DNA of 64,000 bases from Halieaceae bacterium (lineage in GTDB: Bacteria > Pseudomonadota > Gammaproteobacteria > Pseudomonadales > Halieaceae). The position numbers and the translations under genes are program-made. The notes under the pieces were generated by a model. The model ran no database searches and was not told where the DNA came from. It saw nothing but the letters and a program-made list of their open reading frames with translations. The stretch's first letter is position 1. The number at the start of each line of letters is the position of its first letter. This document shows positions 24,799 through 33,914 of this stretch, piece by piece. The DNA is taken from assembly GCA_902520195.1 (NCBI GenBank), contig CABYND010000005.1, forward strand, positions 40,096 through 104,095, read 5' to 3'.

Positions 24799-26457
24799 GT
24801 GAACGGTTTTCAGCTGGGTATAGTGGTCAGTCTTGCCTGCTATCTCGCAGTTGGCTGGTACGCCGGTCGGCGGGTTAAACATCTGGAAGACTTCTTTGTC
24901 GCAGGTCGAAACGCGCCGACCGTGCTGATTTTGGGGACTTTGGTCGCCAGTTTTATGAGCACCAACGCGTTTATCGGTGAGGCAGGCATGTCCTATCAGG
25001 GCCATGCACCGCTGGTGATCATCATGACCTGCTTCAATTGTCTCGGTTACATCATTGGCGCCGTCTTCTTTGGCAGATATTTGCGACGCAGCAAGGCTTT
25101 AACGGTGCCCGCCTACTTTAGAGCGCGCTTCGCTAGCCGGCGCATTCAAATGTTTGCGGGCATCTCGATTGTGGCAGGGCTGTCTGCTTATCTGTTGGCG
25201 GTGACCTGGGGTATGGCACTGATTATTACCGAGGTAACTGGCTTCAGTGAGGTCGCAGCCATCCTATTGGTATGGGCGAGCTATACCTTGTTTACGCTGT
25301 ACTCGGGCTCACGCGGGGTCATCCTCACTGACACGGTGATGTTCGTGCTGTTTTCCGGAATCATCGTGGTCACCTGTTTCTTTATTGTCAATGCCGCGGG
25401 CGGTTGGTTTACCGCGATTGAATCGCTGGCCACTTATCAAGACAAGCCCGGCATCATTGCCTGGCATGGTCGAATAGGGTCGGATGTCTATTGGCAGACT
25501 CCTTGGGAGGCGCTGATCTGGGCCAGCATTCTCGGCGTCGCGTGGGGCATTGTCGTGGCCGTGAGCCCTTGGCAGACCAGTCGATATCTGATGGCTCGAA
25601 GTGAGCACGTGGTCATTCGCTCGGCCTGTGGTGCGCTTATTGCCATGCTGCTTTTATATCTGGTCACGAACTTTGCGGCCGCCACGGTGAATCTTGTTAA
25701 CCCCGATATCACCCCCGCCGACAGCACTATGATTTGGGTTGCCCAGAATCTGTTGCCGACTGCACTTGGGGCGGTTCTGATTTGTGGTGTGCTCGCCGCT
25801 GGTCTCTCATCAGCATCGACATTTTTATCGCTTGTGGGTTTTAGCGTGAGTCACGATATTTTGGGAGACGGGACCGAGGAGGGTGCCATAGCGGTCGGTG
25901 AAACTCAGGCGCAATTGCGTGCCGCGCGGATCGCGATGCTAGCCGTTGGATTGTCCGTAATTGGTTTGGCGCTGATGTTGCCTCGCAATATTTATTGGCT
26001 CACTCACTTTGCCGGGCCGTTGTTCGCTTCTTCATGGGGCGTAGTCGCGTTTATGAGCGTGTGGAGCAAGCGCATCACCGAGTCGGGTGCCTTCTGGGGC
26101 ATGGTGACGGGGTTTGGCGTCAACGTGGGTATGAATGCACTGTCTTTGGCCGGCTTTGTCGAGTGGCCGGTCATTGCGGATCCGATTTTGGTGGGAGTGG
26201 TGAGTAGCTATGTCGCAGTTCGCATTGCCTCTAATCCGGAAGGTCACTCAATCGTTGCGTCGACCTACCGCGATGCGCTCCATCATATGCCCGCGAAGGA
26301 GCGAGACCCGTTGGTGATCCAGCAGACCTTGGTATGGCCAAAAGTGATGGTGGCAATGGGTGTTTTGATTGCCGTGGCGATGACGCTTTTTTACGCGCTG
26401 CCCTATGGCCAAGCCGTCGCTCAGGCTGAACAGATGGCGCTCGGGGTCATGCCATGA
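24799..26457 (+). CDS. Sodium:solute symporter (SSS family)
   Basis: This 552-residue inner-membrane porter has about 13-14 helices and the sodium:solute symporter fold. Family marks are VGWYAGRRVKHLEDFFVAGRN, then GTLVASFMSTNAFIGEAGM, then YSGSRGVILTDTVMFVLFS and ILGVAWGIVVAVSPWQTSRY. The start is GTG at 24799 behind AGGA. It imports a small organic solute with sodium, and the substrate is not readable. It follows the iron alcohol dehydrogenase by 33 bp and overlaps a 39-codon frame by 4 nt (ATGA), so the three form one operon. The companion peptide suggests a two-part transporter, as in other SSS systems with small membrane subunits. Confidence 0.9.
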   Translation: MNGFQLGIVVSLACYLAVGWYAGRRVKHLEDFFVAGRNAPTVLILGTLVASFMSTNAFIGEAGMSYQGHAPLVIIMTCFNCLGYIIGAVFFGRYLRRSKALTVPAYFRARFASRRIQMFAGISIVAGLSAYLLAVTWGMALIITEVTGFSEVAAILLVWASYTLFTLYSGSRGVILTDTVMFVLFSGIIVVTCFFIVNAAGGWFTAIESLATYQDKPGIIAWHGRIGSDVYWQTPWEALIWASILGVAWGIVVAVSPWQTSRYLMARSEHVVIRSACGALIAMLLLYLVTNFAAATVNLVNPDITPADSTMIWVAQNLLPTALGAVLICGVLAAGLSSASTFLSLVGFSVSHDILGDGTEEGAIAVGETQAQLRAARIAMLAVGLSVIGLALMLPRNIYWLTHFAGPLFASSWGVVAFMSVWSKRITESGAFWGMVTGFGVNVGMNALSLAGFVEWPVIADPILVGVVSSYVAVRIASNPEGHSIVASTYRDALHHMPAKERDPLVIQQTLVWPKVMVAMGVLIAVAMTLFYALPYGQAVAQAEQMALGVMP

Positions 26458-26573
26458 GTGGTGAATTGATTTTGGCGATCGCCTATGGCTCGCTGCTGGT
26501 GCTCGCTGGGTTATGGATTGCGCGTCGCGTGAGTCAGGACTACCGGGACCCAAATGATGATGACGAGCGTTAG
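26454..26573 (+). CDS. 39-residue single-pass membrane peptide, symporter companion
   Basis: This short frame starts with the ATG overlapping the symporter stop (ATGA) and encodes one hydrophobic helix (ELILAIAYGSLLVLAGLWIA, residues 4-23), followed by a basic patch and a very acidic tail (DPNDDDER). The layout fits a small accessory subunit of a sodium:solute symporter, translationally coupled to it. I do not recognise a named family. Its last 4 nt overlap the end of the convergent amidase gene. It was found by reading downstream of the symporter and is short, but the overlap, helix and charge distribution support it. Confidence 0.72.
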   Translation: MSGELILAIAYGSLLVLAGLWIARRVSQDYRDPNDDDER

Positions 26574-27937
26574 GCCTCGCCGAGCAAAATAGGCTCCGCT
26601 GCGGCTGCGAACTGCAGTAGCGTCTCATCCTTACCCGCTGGCGCCATAAACTGTATGCCTGTTGCCTGCCCCGCTGAGGGAGCCGCGAGCGGCAAGTTGA
26701 TAACTGGCAAGCTGCCCAATGAGGCGGGCAGACTGACCTCCAGCCAGCGATGATAGGTGTCCATGGCTGCCGATTCGATTCGCTTGGGTGGACCATTTTC
26801 GGCGTTAAATGGATAGACCTGGCAGGACGGTGCTGCAATGACGTCATATTGGGTAAATGAAGCCTGCAAAGACTCGATCCAGTCATGCCGAATACTTTTG
26901 GCTCCTGTGATATCCCATGCCGTGAGACCCATTCCCTGTTTGAGTTCCCATTGCCACTGGGGCCCCATCAGTTGGCGATGCTCTGGGTTATCGTAAATGG
27001 GTCGTGCGGATGACAGGGCGTGCTGCCTGAGTGTTATCCAGCATTGCCAGAGGTCCCTAAGCAGAGGTGGTGGTGCGCTGTGCTCGACAGTGAAGCCTGC
27101 CCTAGACAAGCCCTTGAGTGCGCGTTCGCAATGATTAACGAGACCTGACGTGGTGGGCCAGTATCCTTCCGCGTTGCCGAGCCATCCGATGCGAATTCCG
27201 TGGGTATCAATAGAGGATCTGTCTATCTGCGATCCGCACATCGTCTCAAACAGGGCGCTCGTATCGGCGACATTTCTCGCCATGGGGCCGAGACTGACAA
27301 GCTTGAGCTCGAATGGGTCCAGCTCAGCTGGGGCAGGCACGCGACCCGGCGTGGGGCGAAATCCAACGATGCTTTGAAACGCGGCGGGTGTTCGGAGGGA
27401 ACCCATCATGTCGCTGCCATCAGCCAGCGGCAGCATATGACTTGCCAAAGCCGTCGCGGCACCGCCGCTACTGCCGCCGGCAGTGAGACGGTGATCAAGG
27501 GCGTTTCGGGTCAATCCATGGAGGCTGTTTTGGGTATGCCCGCCCAGCCCCCACTCGGGCACATTGGTCTTGCCAATGATGATGGCACCCGCTGCCCTGA
27601 TACGCGCAACGTGGGGGTCATCTTCTGTCGCGATGAATGACTCAAAGATTCGCGACCCAAATGTTGTCTGGAAATCGGCAGCGCCGGCCAGATCTTTAAT
27701 GGCAATAGGCATGCCATGTAGCCAGCCTTTGCGTTGCCCAGCTCGCAGTGCCTCATCAGCTTTTGCAGCGAGTGCCAGGCAGTGCTCGGGAGGGTCAAGA
27801 TTGATCAGCGCGTTGACAGCCGGGTTGGTCGCTTCAATCTGAGTGAGAAACGCCTGCATGGTCTCAACGCAGCTGATAGAGCCTGATGCGATAGCCTCTG
27901 ATAGAGCGGTGGCCGACATGTGATGAATCGCTGTCAT
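26570..27937 (-). CDS. Amidase (amidase signature family)
   Basis: This 455-residue amidase hydrolyses a carboxamide to acid and ammonia. The Ser-cisSer-Lys set is visible: Lys in MPIAIKDLAGAADF, the cis-Ser region in TAGGSSGGAATALAS, and the nucleophile region in LADGSDMMGSLRTPAAF. FQSIVGFRPTPGRVP follows as usual. There is no signal peptide, so it acts in the cytoplasm. It is convergent with the symporter operon and divergent from a small cupin gene, separated by about 170 bp. A nitrogenous substrate is likely, perhaps one imported by the symporter, although no direct link is shown. Confidence 0.9.
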   Translation of the reverse strand: MTAIHHMSATALSEAIASGSISCVETMQAFLTQIEATNPAVNALINLDPPEHCLALAAKADEALRAGQRKGWLHGMPIAIKDLAGAADFQTTFGSRIFESFIATEDDPHVARIRAAGAIIIGKTNVPEWGLGGHTQNSLHGLTRNALDHRLTAGGSSGGAATALASHMLPLADGSDMMGSLRTPAAFQSIVGFRPTPGRVPAPAELDPFELKLVSLGPMARNVADTSALFETMCGSQIDRSSIDTHGIRIGWLGNAEGYWPTTSGLVNHCERALKGLSRAGFTVEHSAPPPLLRDLWQCWITLRQHALSSARPIYDNPEHRQLMGPQWQWELKQGMGLTAWDITGAKSIRHDWIESLQASFTQYDVIAAPSCQVYPFNAENGPPKRIESAAMDTYHRWLEVSLPASLGSLPVINLPLAAPSAGQATGIQFMAPAGKDETLLQFAAAAEPILLGEA

Positions 27938-28108
27938 GGCATCAGCTTACCAAGGCCCCAGACCGAGACACAGCCTCACAGCGGGAGGATGAGGGTGGTT
28001 TTGCGGCAGCGCATGCCGGTGCTAGCTTCGATCAGCCCTATGCCGGCGGTGTGCAAATCCCTCAGATGTCGATAGAGTGGGAGGTGTCAGGTTGATCGGG
28101 AAAGCGCC

Positions 28109-28441
28109 ATGAACGAGATTTTGTCTTTTGAAGATGAAGCGCAGGCCTACGCAGAGATCCAAGCCATGGGTTATCACGCCATGGCCTTTGATTTTCCGGC
28201 TGAGGAAAACGACCTGCACTGGCATGACTTCGATTCTGTGTTGTACGTAACGGCCGGGGAGCTCACTGTATCCGTAGAGGGTGAAGACGAGTCGGTGACC
28301 TGCCAGAGAGGCACGAAAATTGTTGCGACCGCGGGTGTAGTTCATCGCGAGCAGACGCCGGGGTACAGCGCGATTATCGGTTTTTCGGTGCCGCTTGAGT
28401 CGCTCACTCAGCCCATCAATAAGCCGCTACCGGTGGCGTAG
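28109..28441 (+). CDS. Small cupin-domain protein
   Basis: This 110-residue single cupin has NDLHWHDFDSVLYVTAGELTV as first motif (HxH metal ligands and a Gly turn) and GTKIVATAGVVHREQT as second motif with the remaining His. Such minimal cupins bind a metal and a small ligand, and act as isomerases, dioxygenases or binding proteins. It is transcribed alone, converging on the ThuA-like gene with a 14-bp gap. The upstream region 28022-28108 shows no clear operator. Function cannot be stated more precisely. Confidence 0.82.
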   Translation: MNEILSFEDEAQAYAEIQAMGYHAMAFDFPAEENDLHWHDFDSVLYVTAGELTVSVEGEDESVTCQRGTKIVATAGVVHREQTPGYSAIIGFSVPLESLTQPINKPLPVA

Positions 28442-28455
28442 GGGCATCGACCGGC

Positions 28456-29274
28456 TCAGTCGTTGAGAGTCGATCCGGGCCCACGTTTTGCCGCCCAGCG
28501 AATCGCATTTTCTAGTAGCCGTCGATACTGCGCGGATGCATAGGTTTCCGGGCCATCACCCGGCTGCAGATAGGCGATACGGCTGTTGCCCTGAGTTTTA
28601 GTCCAGCCTATCAGTGCGCTCCCTTCGGGGTGTGCCCAATCATCATTGCAAAACATGTTGCCGGTTACCGCGTGATGGGCTGAAAAAAAGTGATCTCGAT
28701 CGAAAGTGTGGCCGCTGGTGAGCAACGGCTCAACATCATCCTCAAACACCTCGTAAAGATAGAGCTCATCGGTGAGTGAAAATGTGTCATCGACGCCGGC
28801 GGTGATGGGATGTGTCGTATCTGCGACACTGACCTCATGGCTGACATCGTGCCGGTATCCTGAATCGAGCACTGGCCGACCGCGGCACTCCGAAGGCAGA
28901 TAAAAAAAGCGCCCGCCAATGATCTCTCCGTACTCCGGCCAAAGCGGCCAGCCTGCGATCGCGTGGTGCAGAAATACCATTCCTTTCCCCGAGGCGAGCA
29001 GGTCCATCAAGCCTTGCTTGAGTGCATCCGATGGCGTCACCAAGCCGGGGGGCTGGGTGCTGAAGTCGATACCGGGCATATCGTAAAAGACCAAAACGTC
29101 CCAAGGCTCCGCGGCGTCAGGATTGAAGAAGTTTTGGCTGGCCGGCTGCTCGACAAAGGTGTGGCGAATACCCCCAAAGGACTCGAACACCGCCGCGAAT
29201 GCGTCCCGCTCGAAGGGATGGCCCTTTACCGAGATCAGGACGTTAAGCGGACTGTGATAATCGATAATGCCCAC
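28456..29274 (-). CDS. ThuA-like (trehalose utilisation/GATase1-fold) protein
   Basis: This 272-residue ThuA-domain protein (PF06283) has VKGHPFERDAF near the start, WDVLVFYDMPGIDF, the helix GKGMVFLHHAIAGWPLWPEYGEIIGGRF, and the closing DTTHPITAGVDDTFSLTDELYLYEV. The fold is related to class I glutamine amidotransferases, and in sugar-degrading bacteria it accompanies trehalose/sucrose or keto-sugar genes. The catalytic role is not settled. Downstream of the Rieske oxygenase gene on the same strand by about 70 bp, it may act on the oxygenase product. A second, shorter ThuA protein occurs 10 kb further on in the P450 operon. Confidence 0.82.
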   Translation of the reverse strand: MGIIDYHSPLNVLISVKGHPFERDAFAAVFESFGGIRHTFVEQPASQNFFNPDAAEPWDVLVFYDMPGIDFSTQPPGLVTPSDALKQGLMDLLASGKGMVFLHHAIAGWPLWPEYGEIIGGRFFYLPSECRGRPVLDSGYRHDVSHEVSVADTTHPITAGVDDTFSLTDELYLYEVFEDDVEPLLTSGHTFDRDHFFSAHHAVTGNMFCNDDWAHPEGSALIGWTKTQGNSRIAYLQPGDGPETYASAQYRRLLENAIRWAAKRGPGSTLND

Positions 29275-29345
29275 TGTCAGTAACCCTCGATGAAGCGCAT
29301 CTTGAGCCTAGCGATCTCCCGGCATGGCCACCAGTGAGAAGGTGG

Positions 29346-30488
29346 TCACCCGGTGCCGCAGACAGCGGCAATAGATTGATGGTAATGCTGAACTGCCGGT
29401 TCATTTCGACCAATCAGGAAGCTTTCGTTAGCGCCCGAATGCAGCGCGTTCTGCACCGTAGCCACCAGAGCGTAGTCTTCGTCGCGGACCGCTTGTAACG
29501 TCATTTGGCTAAAGGTTTCTATTTTTTCGGCTTCTTTGTCGCTGACCGGCGCCTTGGCGCTCAAAATGAGCTGGCGGGTCACAGTTGTAGTACTCGTCTC
29601 GCCCGGGAAAATGAAGCCGATCAGGCACTGGCCGCCAAGAATCGCGGAAATCGAGAGATTCGGAAATACCGAATGCACTACGCGGATGTAGGCCTCGGGA
29701 GTCGTCCAGGTCTCGGGCGTTGACTCGTTGAGCTCACCGATATTCTTTCTGGCAATTGCCATTCGCTGATGTGGGCCCCAGGTATCGTGAACCAGCAGGT
29801 TGCCAACCGTGTGTGGCCCCACGGTTTTGCCATGCACGCTGTCGTGGTGGTAGATCTCCAGGTAGCCATCGAGGGTTGCCTTCCACCCTGCACCAGACAG
29901 ATAGCGCTCGGTATAGAGATGCCAGTCATAAAGCGCCTGATCTGCGAGCTTGTCTGCAAATTCGCCCAGCCACTCACTTAGCTCAAAGGTCTTGCCGGGA
30001 GTGAGGCAGACAAATATGACCCCAGCACTTTCATCGCAGGCAAGCTCCGTGAGGCCCATGCTGGCCCGATCGACGTCACCAAAGGTCTCCTCGCCATAGA
30101 TACCCACCAACTCCCCGCGGTTGTTGTAGGTCCAGGCGTGATAAGGGCAGCTGAAACGGGATTGATGACCTTTTTCTGCCTGACAGACCTTGGCGCCTCG
30201 GTGTCTGCAGACGTTAATAAAGCAGCGAACCCGTCCGTCGCGATCCCGGGTGATCAGCAAGGGGATATCCATCACCGTTTGAGTCTGAAAGTCACCGGGC
30301 TCGGGTACCTCTAGTGACAGCGCAACGGCAATGGGTGATTCAAAAAAGACGGCCTGACGTTCCGCCCGATACTGTTGTTCGTCGGTATAGGCGGAGAGGG
30401 GGATGCGCATTTGCGAGGGCGCCAGATCGGTGGTGCCCTCGTTGAAATGCTTCAGTGCGCGCGTGGCGAGCTCTAGCGCGTCAGACAT
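29346..30488 (-). CDS. Rieske non-haem iron oxygenase, large subunit
   Basis: This 380-residue Rieske oxygenase has cluster ligands Cys94-x-His96 (NVCRHRGAK) and Cys114-x2-His117 (FSCPYHAWTY). The mononuclear iron site is DGYLEIYHHDSVHG, with His214 and His219. The position that bridges to the Rieske site of the next subunit in most oxygenases is Asp, but here it is Glu211, as in the carnitine oxygenase CntA. This suggests a monooxygenase acting on a polar, perhaps quaternary amine, rather than a ring dihydroxylase. No beta subunit is present, pointing to an alpha-only enzyme. It lies between a TBDR and a ThuA gene, all on the minus strand. The electron donor is not adjacent. Confidence 0.87.
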   Translation of the reverse strand: MSDALELATRALKHFNEGTTDLAPSQMRIPLSAYTDEQQYRAERQAVFFESPIAVALSLEVPEPGDFQTQTVMDIPLLITRDRDGRVRCFINVCRHRGAKVCQAEKGHQSRFSCPYHAWTYNNRGELVGIYGEETFGDVDRASMGLTELACDESAGVIFVCLTPGKTFELSEWLGEFADKLADQALYDWHLYTERYLSGAGWKATLDGYLEIYHHDSVHGKTVGPHTVGNLLVHDTWGPHQRMAIARKNIGELNESTPETWTTPEAYIRVVHSVFPNLSISAILGGQCLIGFIFPGETSTTTVTRQLILSAKAPVSDKEAEKIETFSQMTLQAVRDEDYALVATVQNALHSGANESFLIGRNEPAVQHYHQSIAAVCGTG

Positions 30489-30524
30489 ATCTTGTCCGCT
30501 GATTTGGCTTAATTCGGCATTTTA

Positions 30525-32729
30525 TCAGAATCGATACGTTGCACTCGCTGTGAACAGTCTTGGGTGCCCGTGTGTACCGATCATAATTTCCGCCGGCTCC
30601 GTGCCAATAAGGCCACCAAATCCAAAGTTTGGAAATGGCTCTACATCGGTGTAGTAGCGCTCATCGAAAGCATTATCAAGGTTGAGCATGAACTCCCAGT
30701 TGTTAGAGGCGAGCCCTACCTGAACATCCATCACTGTGAATTCGGGATTCTCGACTGTACCGCCAGAGGGCTTGCCGCCCTCCATGGTGCCGTTGTGGCT
30801 GAGTTGCAAGTTCGCAATGAAGTCGAAGTCCCCAACGGCCGGCATCTGAAAGTTTGCCGTCACAGTGGTGCTGTGCTCGATAATCTGCGGGGGTGTTTGC
30901 CCTCCAAGGTTAGCGCTGCCATCAGGCAGAATGGTATTGCTGTCCCACTCGGCATCGATGTACCCGTAAGCCGCAGCGATTTGCAGGTAATCATTGGCTT
31001 GCCAGGTGAGCCCAAGTTCAATGCCGGTTTGCTCAGAGTCGCCAATATTTTCAATGCCATCAATTAACGTACCGTCACCACTGGGATTGGGGACGATGAA
31101 TTCAAATTGTCGGTTGTCATAGTCAATGAAAAACAGGGCGGCGGTTGCCTGAACTCGGCCGTCTGCCAGAGATCCTTTCCATCCCAGTTCGTACTGAATG
31201 GCCTCTTCCGGATCAAAGCCAGCCAGCGTTTTTTCTCCGTTTGGTCCGTATACAGGGGGCGCGCCATCTGCAATGCCGACCCATCCACCGGGCTCAAAAC
31301 CTTTTGACACCGTGAGGTAAGCCATAGAGTCGTTATTGAAGTGTCTTGTCAGTGAAAGCTTTGGCAGAATTTCCACGTCATCTTTGGAGGCTGAGTGACC
31401 GATATCCACGGCCTCTTCATCGGATTCCCATCGATCGATTCGGAGGCCTAAGCCCCATTCCCAAGCTCCTACCTCATAGGTGACGTTGCCGAAGGCCGCC
31501 AAATTGCCTTTTTCTTCCCTGCGCGTTTCGAAAGGCACTTCCGCGTGGACCGAGGGGTCATCCGCTTCAAGAATGATCCATCCGAAGTCGAGATAGGAGT
31601 TCATGGTCTCTTCGAAATCCATAAGATACACCCCGCCAACCCACTGCAGGGGGCCATCTGAATTGGATGAGAACCGGAATTCCTGTGTGAAAACCTCCAT
31701 GGTTTCCGGTCGGAAGGTATTGAAAAACCAAAGTTGCGTCAGATCGACATCAGTATGCCGATCACTCTCGGTATCGGTATAGGAGGTGATGCTTTTGAAA
31801 TCGAAATTGTCGAATTCGGCATTGATCTCAAAGCGCGCACCGAACGTTTCTCTTTCGTGGGTGGGGTTGAGATTGGTGTCGAGCGTAAATGGGTACTGCA
31901 TATTGGCCGGCGTGCCCATCTCCCTGGCCCAGTTGTTCACAGGGCCATCGTATTCGTTGTATCGAGCCGAGGCGGTAATGCTGACCCGATCGGTAATGTC
32001 GCCATGCAGAACCAGCCGTCCGCCCGATTGCTCATAGGCCCCGACATCCTCCGGTTGATTGGAATCCACGCCAAAAACGGGGGAGAGCGACCCCGGATTG
32101 GTCATGAAGCCGTCATCTTCACGGGTAAAGGCAAAGGCCCGCAGCGCCCACTTCTCCGACAGCGGGATATTGATGTCTCCCTCTATGTCCCAGATCCCTT
32201 GTTCGCCGGCCATGACCTTGAGCCTGCCCCCTAATGCTTCGGTAGAGGGCGCCTTACTGACATATTTGACGGCGCCGCCGATATTGCTGCCGCCATACAA
32301 AACGCCTTGAGGACCCTTAAGAACCTCTATTCGCTCGATATCGCCAAAACGAGAGGAGGCGTCGCTGAAGAGTTGCACATCGTCGAGATAGAAGCCCACC
32401 CCTTGGGTCATGCCATAGGCACCAACACCGCGAATAGTCACGTTGGGGTACCCATCGGTTCGCATAGAGAGGTTTAGGTTAGGGACGGCTAATCCGATTT
32501 TGTTCAGGCCTTTGATGTTGCGGCGTTCAACCTCAACTGCGCCAATGGCAGAGACTGACTCCGGTATGTCCATCAGATTTTCATCGCGCTTTCTCGCAGT
32601 TACGATGATTTCTTCGAGTGACGCGCCCTGTGCGAGGGCGACGGGTATGCCGTCGATTCCGATGCCTAGAGAAATCGTCAAAATAGCAAGGGATATGCGA
32701 TTCAGGGTGTGAAATGAGTGCCTTAGCAT
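30525..32729 (-). CDS. TonB-dependent outer-membrane receptor
   Basis: This 734-residue receptor has a signal peptide ending near ALAQ (residue 34), a TonB-box region LEEIIVTARKRDEN, plug segments VTIRGVGAYGMTQGVGFYLDD and ERIEVLKGPQGVLYGGSNIGGAVKYV, and a terminal FTASATYRF strand. It is a member of the large group taking up varied organic compounds. It starts a minus-strand run with the Rieske oxygenase (37-bp gap) and ThuA gene, and faces a divergent AraC-type regulator. A substrate-specific import-and-oxidise unit is therefore likely. No sigma-54 site was found in its 204-bp upstream region, unlike the two purine-island receptors. Confidence 0.92.
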   Translation of the reverse strand: MLRHSFHTLNRISLAILTISLGIGIDGIPVALAQGASLEEIIVTARKRDENLMDIPESVSAIGAVEVERRNIKGLNKIGLAVPNLNLSMRTDGYPNVTIRGVGAYGMTQGVGFYLDDVQLFSDASSRFGDIERIEVLKGPQGVLYGGSNIGGAVKYVSKAPSTEALGGRLKVMAGEQGIWDIEGDINIPLSEKWALRAFAFTREDDGFMTNPGSLSPVFGVDSNQPEDVGAYEQSGGRLVLHGDITDRVSITASARYNEYDGPVNNWAREMGTPANMQYPFTLDTNLNPTHERETFGARFEINAEFDNFDFKSITSYTDTESDRHTDVDLTQLWFFNTFRPETMEVFTQEFRFSSNSDGPLQWVGGVYLMDFEETMNSYLDFGWIILEADDPSVHAEVPFETRREEKGNLAAFGNVTYEVGAWEWGLGLRIDRWESDEEAVDIGHSASKDDVEILPKLSLTRHFNNDSMAYLTVSKGFEPGGWVGIADGAPPVYGPNGEKTLAGFDPEEAIQYELGWKGSLADGRVQATAALFFIDYDNRQFEFIVPNPSGDGTLIDGIENIGDSEQTGIELGLTWQANDYLQIAAAYGYIDAEWDSNTILPDGSANLGGQTPPQIIEHSTTVTANFQMPAVGDFDFIANLQLSHNGTMEGGKPSGGTVENPEFTVMDVQVGLASNNWEFMLNLDNAFDERYYTDVEPFPNFGFGGLIGTEPAEIMIGTHGHPRLFTASATYRF

Positions 32730-32886
32730 GCGCTGTCCTCTCTTATGATGTGTTTAGACAGTCGAGGTGTCGACAAAATCAGTATAGGCACACGGGCCGC
32801 GCGCACCTGTGTTCAGAGGGACAAGCGATTTTTCTCTGGGTGAAACGGCCAGTGCCTGCGATGAGCGCGCTGACTTGACCAAATCG

Positions 32887-32904
32887 CCACAGTTGGTACT
32901 GTGG
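32887..32904. promoter_or_regulatory. Inverted repeat between TBDR and AraC regulator genes
   Basis: The perfect 6-bp arms CCACAG and CTGTGG are separated by six bases, 30-47 bp upstream of the AraC-type gene. It may be an operator for that regulator or a local repressor, and it could act on both divergent genes. Confidence 0.4.
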
Positions 32905-32933
32905 ACTGGTAGCGAGACTCATAAGACCGATAA

Positions 32934-33899
32934 ATGAACTGTTTCGTGAGAGAGTCCTGGGACTCGGGTGGTATTCGTGGTGCGGATGCCTATGAGGCTT
33001 GGGTAGATAAGCTAATGTCCGCGCAGGGTTCGGATTGGTGTCCGGGTAAAACGCCCGGTGGCCCGTTTAGCGCTTCACTTCGTCATAAGGTGATCGGCGA
33101 CATCAATGTCATTGAGAGTCGATGCGATCCCTGTTCGGGTTATCGTACCGAGAAACATGCCGAGAGCATCGAGGAGCCGTCGGTCATATTGCTCAGCTAC
33201 CTTGAAGGGGGTGAGCACATTGAGTTTGGCGGGGAGCGTTACACGGTTGTCGCCGGTGATACCTTTGTCTGGGACAGTTCAAAGGCGACGCAGTTCGAGG
33301 TGTACGAGTCACTGCACAAGGTGGCGCTGGCAATGCCCTCCCGACTGATTAGTCACAACGCGCTTGCGGCACTTAACCAGATGCCACGCAAATTTGACCC
33401 ATCCTCGGGTAGCCGATTTTTACTGAGCAATCTGATCAGGGCGGTGGCTGATCGCAATTTTGACGATGCGGAGGTTGAGTCCGACACAATACTCGATGCG
33501 GTCAATGCTTTCGTGTTGGGGGCGCTACCAGGAGGCTCGCATCACGATCAAAGCCTCTGTGAGCGGCAGCGTTGCGAAATCATCCGCTACATTGACCAGC
33601 ACCTGCCCGACCCCACACTGAGCGTGAGCCAGATCGCGAACGTGCACAGAATTTCTAAGCGCTATCTGCACTGGCTGTTCCGTGATCAGTCAGTCACCGT
33701 AAACGCACTCATCATCCTCAAGCGTCTGGCGGGCTGTCAAAAAGATCTCTCTAGCCCGGTTGGTGCGCATCTTCAGATTGGTCAGATCGCTTATGCCTGG
33801 GGCTTCTCCAATATCTCGCACTTCAGTAAGCGCTATCGTGCGCATTACGGAGAATCGCCCACGGAGACGCGCCGGCGTGCGGTGGAAGAAATGGGCTAA
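32934..33899 (+). CDS. AraC-family transcriptional regulator
   Basis: This 321-residue protein has a C-terminal AraC DNA-binding domain with two helix-turn-helix units. The first, LSVSQIANVHRISKRYLHWLF, lies at about 229-249, and the second, QIAYAWGFSNISHFSKRYRAHYG, near 285-307, ends in the family signature. The N-terminal ~190 residues resemble the cupin-like AraC_binding_2 region (LLSYLEGGEHIEFGGERYTVVAGD), which would sense the inducer. It is divergent from the TBDR-Rieske-ThuA unit and likely controls it. The inducer is unknown. It converges on the glyoxalase gene with a 15-bp gap. Confidence 0.9.
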   Translation: MNCFVRESWDSGGIRGADAYEAWVDKLMSAQGSDWCPGKTPGGPFSASLRHKVIGDINVIESRCDPCSGYRTEKHAESIEEPSVILLSYLEGGEHIEFGGERYTVVAGDTFVWDSSKATQFEVYESLHKVALAMPSRLISHNALAALNQMPRKFDPSSGSRFLLSNLIRAVADRNFDDAEVESDTILDAVNAFVLGALPGGSHHDQSLCERQRCEIIRYIDQHLPDPTLSVSQIANVHRISKRYLHWLFRDQSVTVNALIILKRLAGCQKDLSSPVGAHLQIGQIAYAWGFSNISHFSKRYRAHYGESPTETRRRAVEEMG

Positions 33900-33914
33900 G
33901 GCTGAGCTAGTTGA

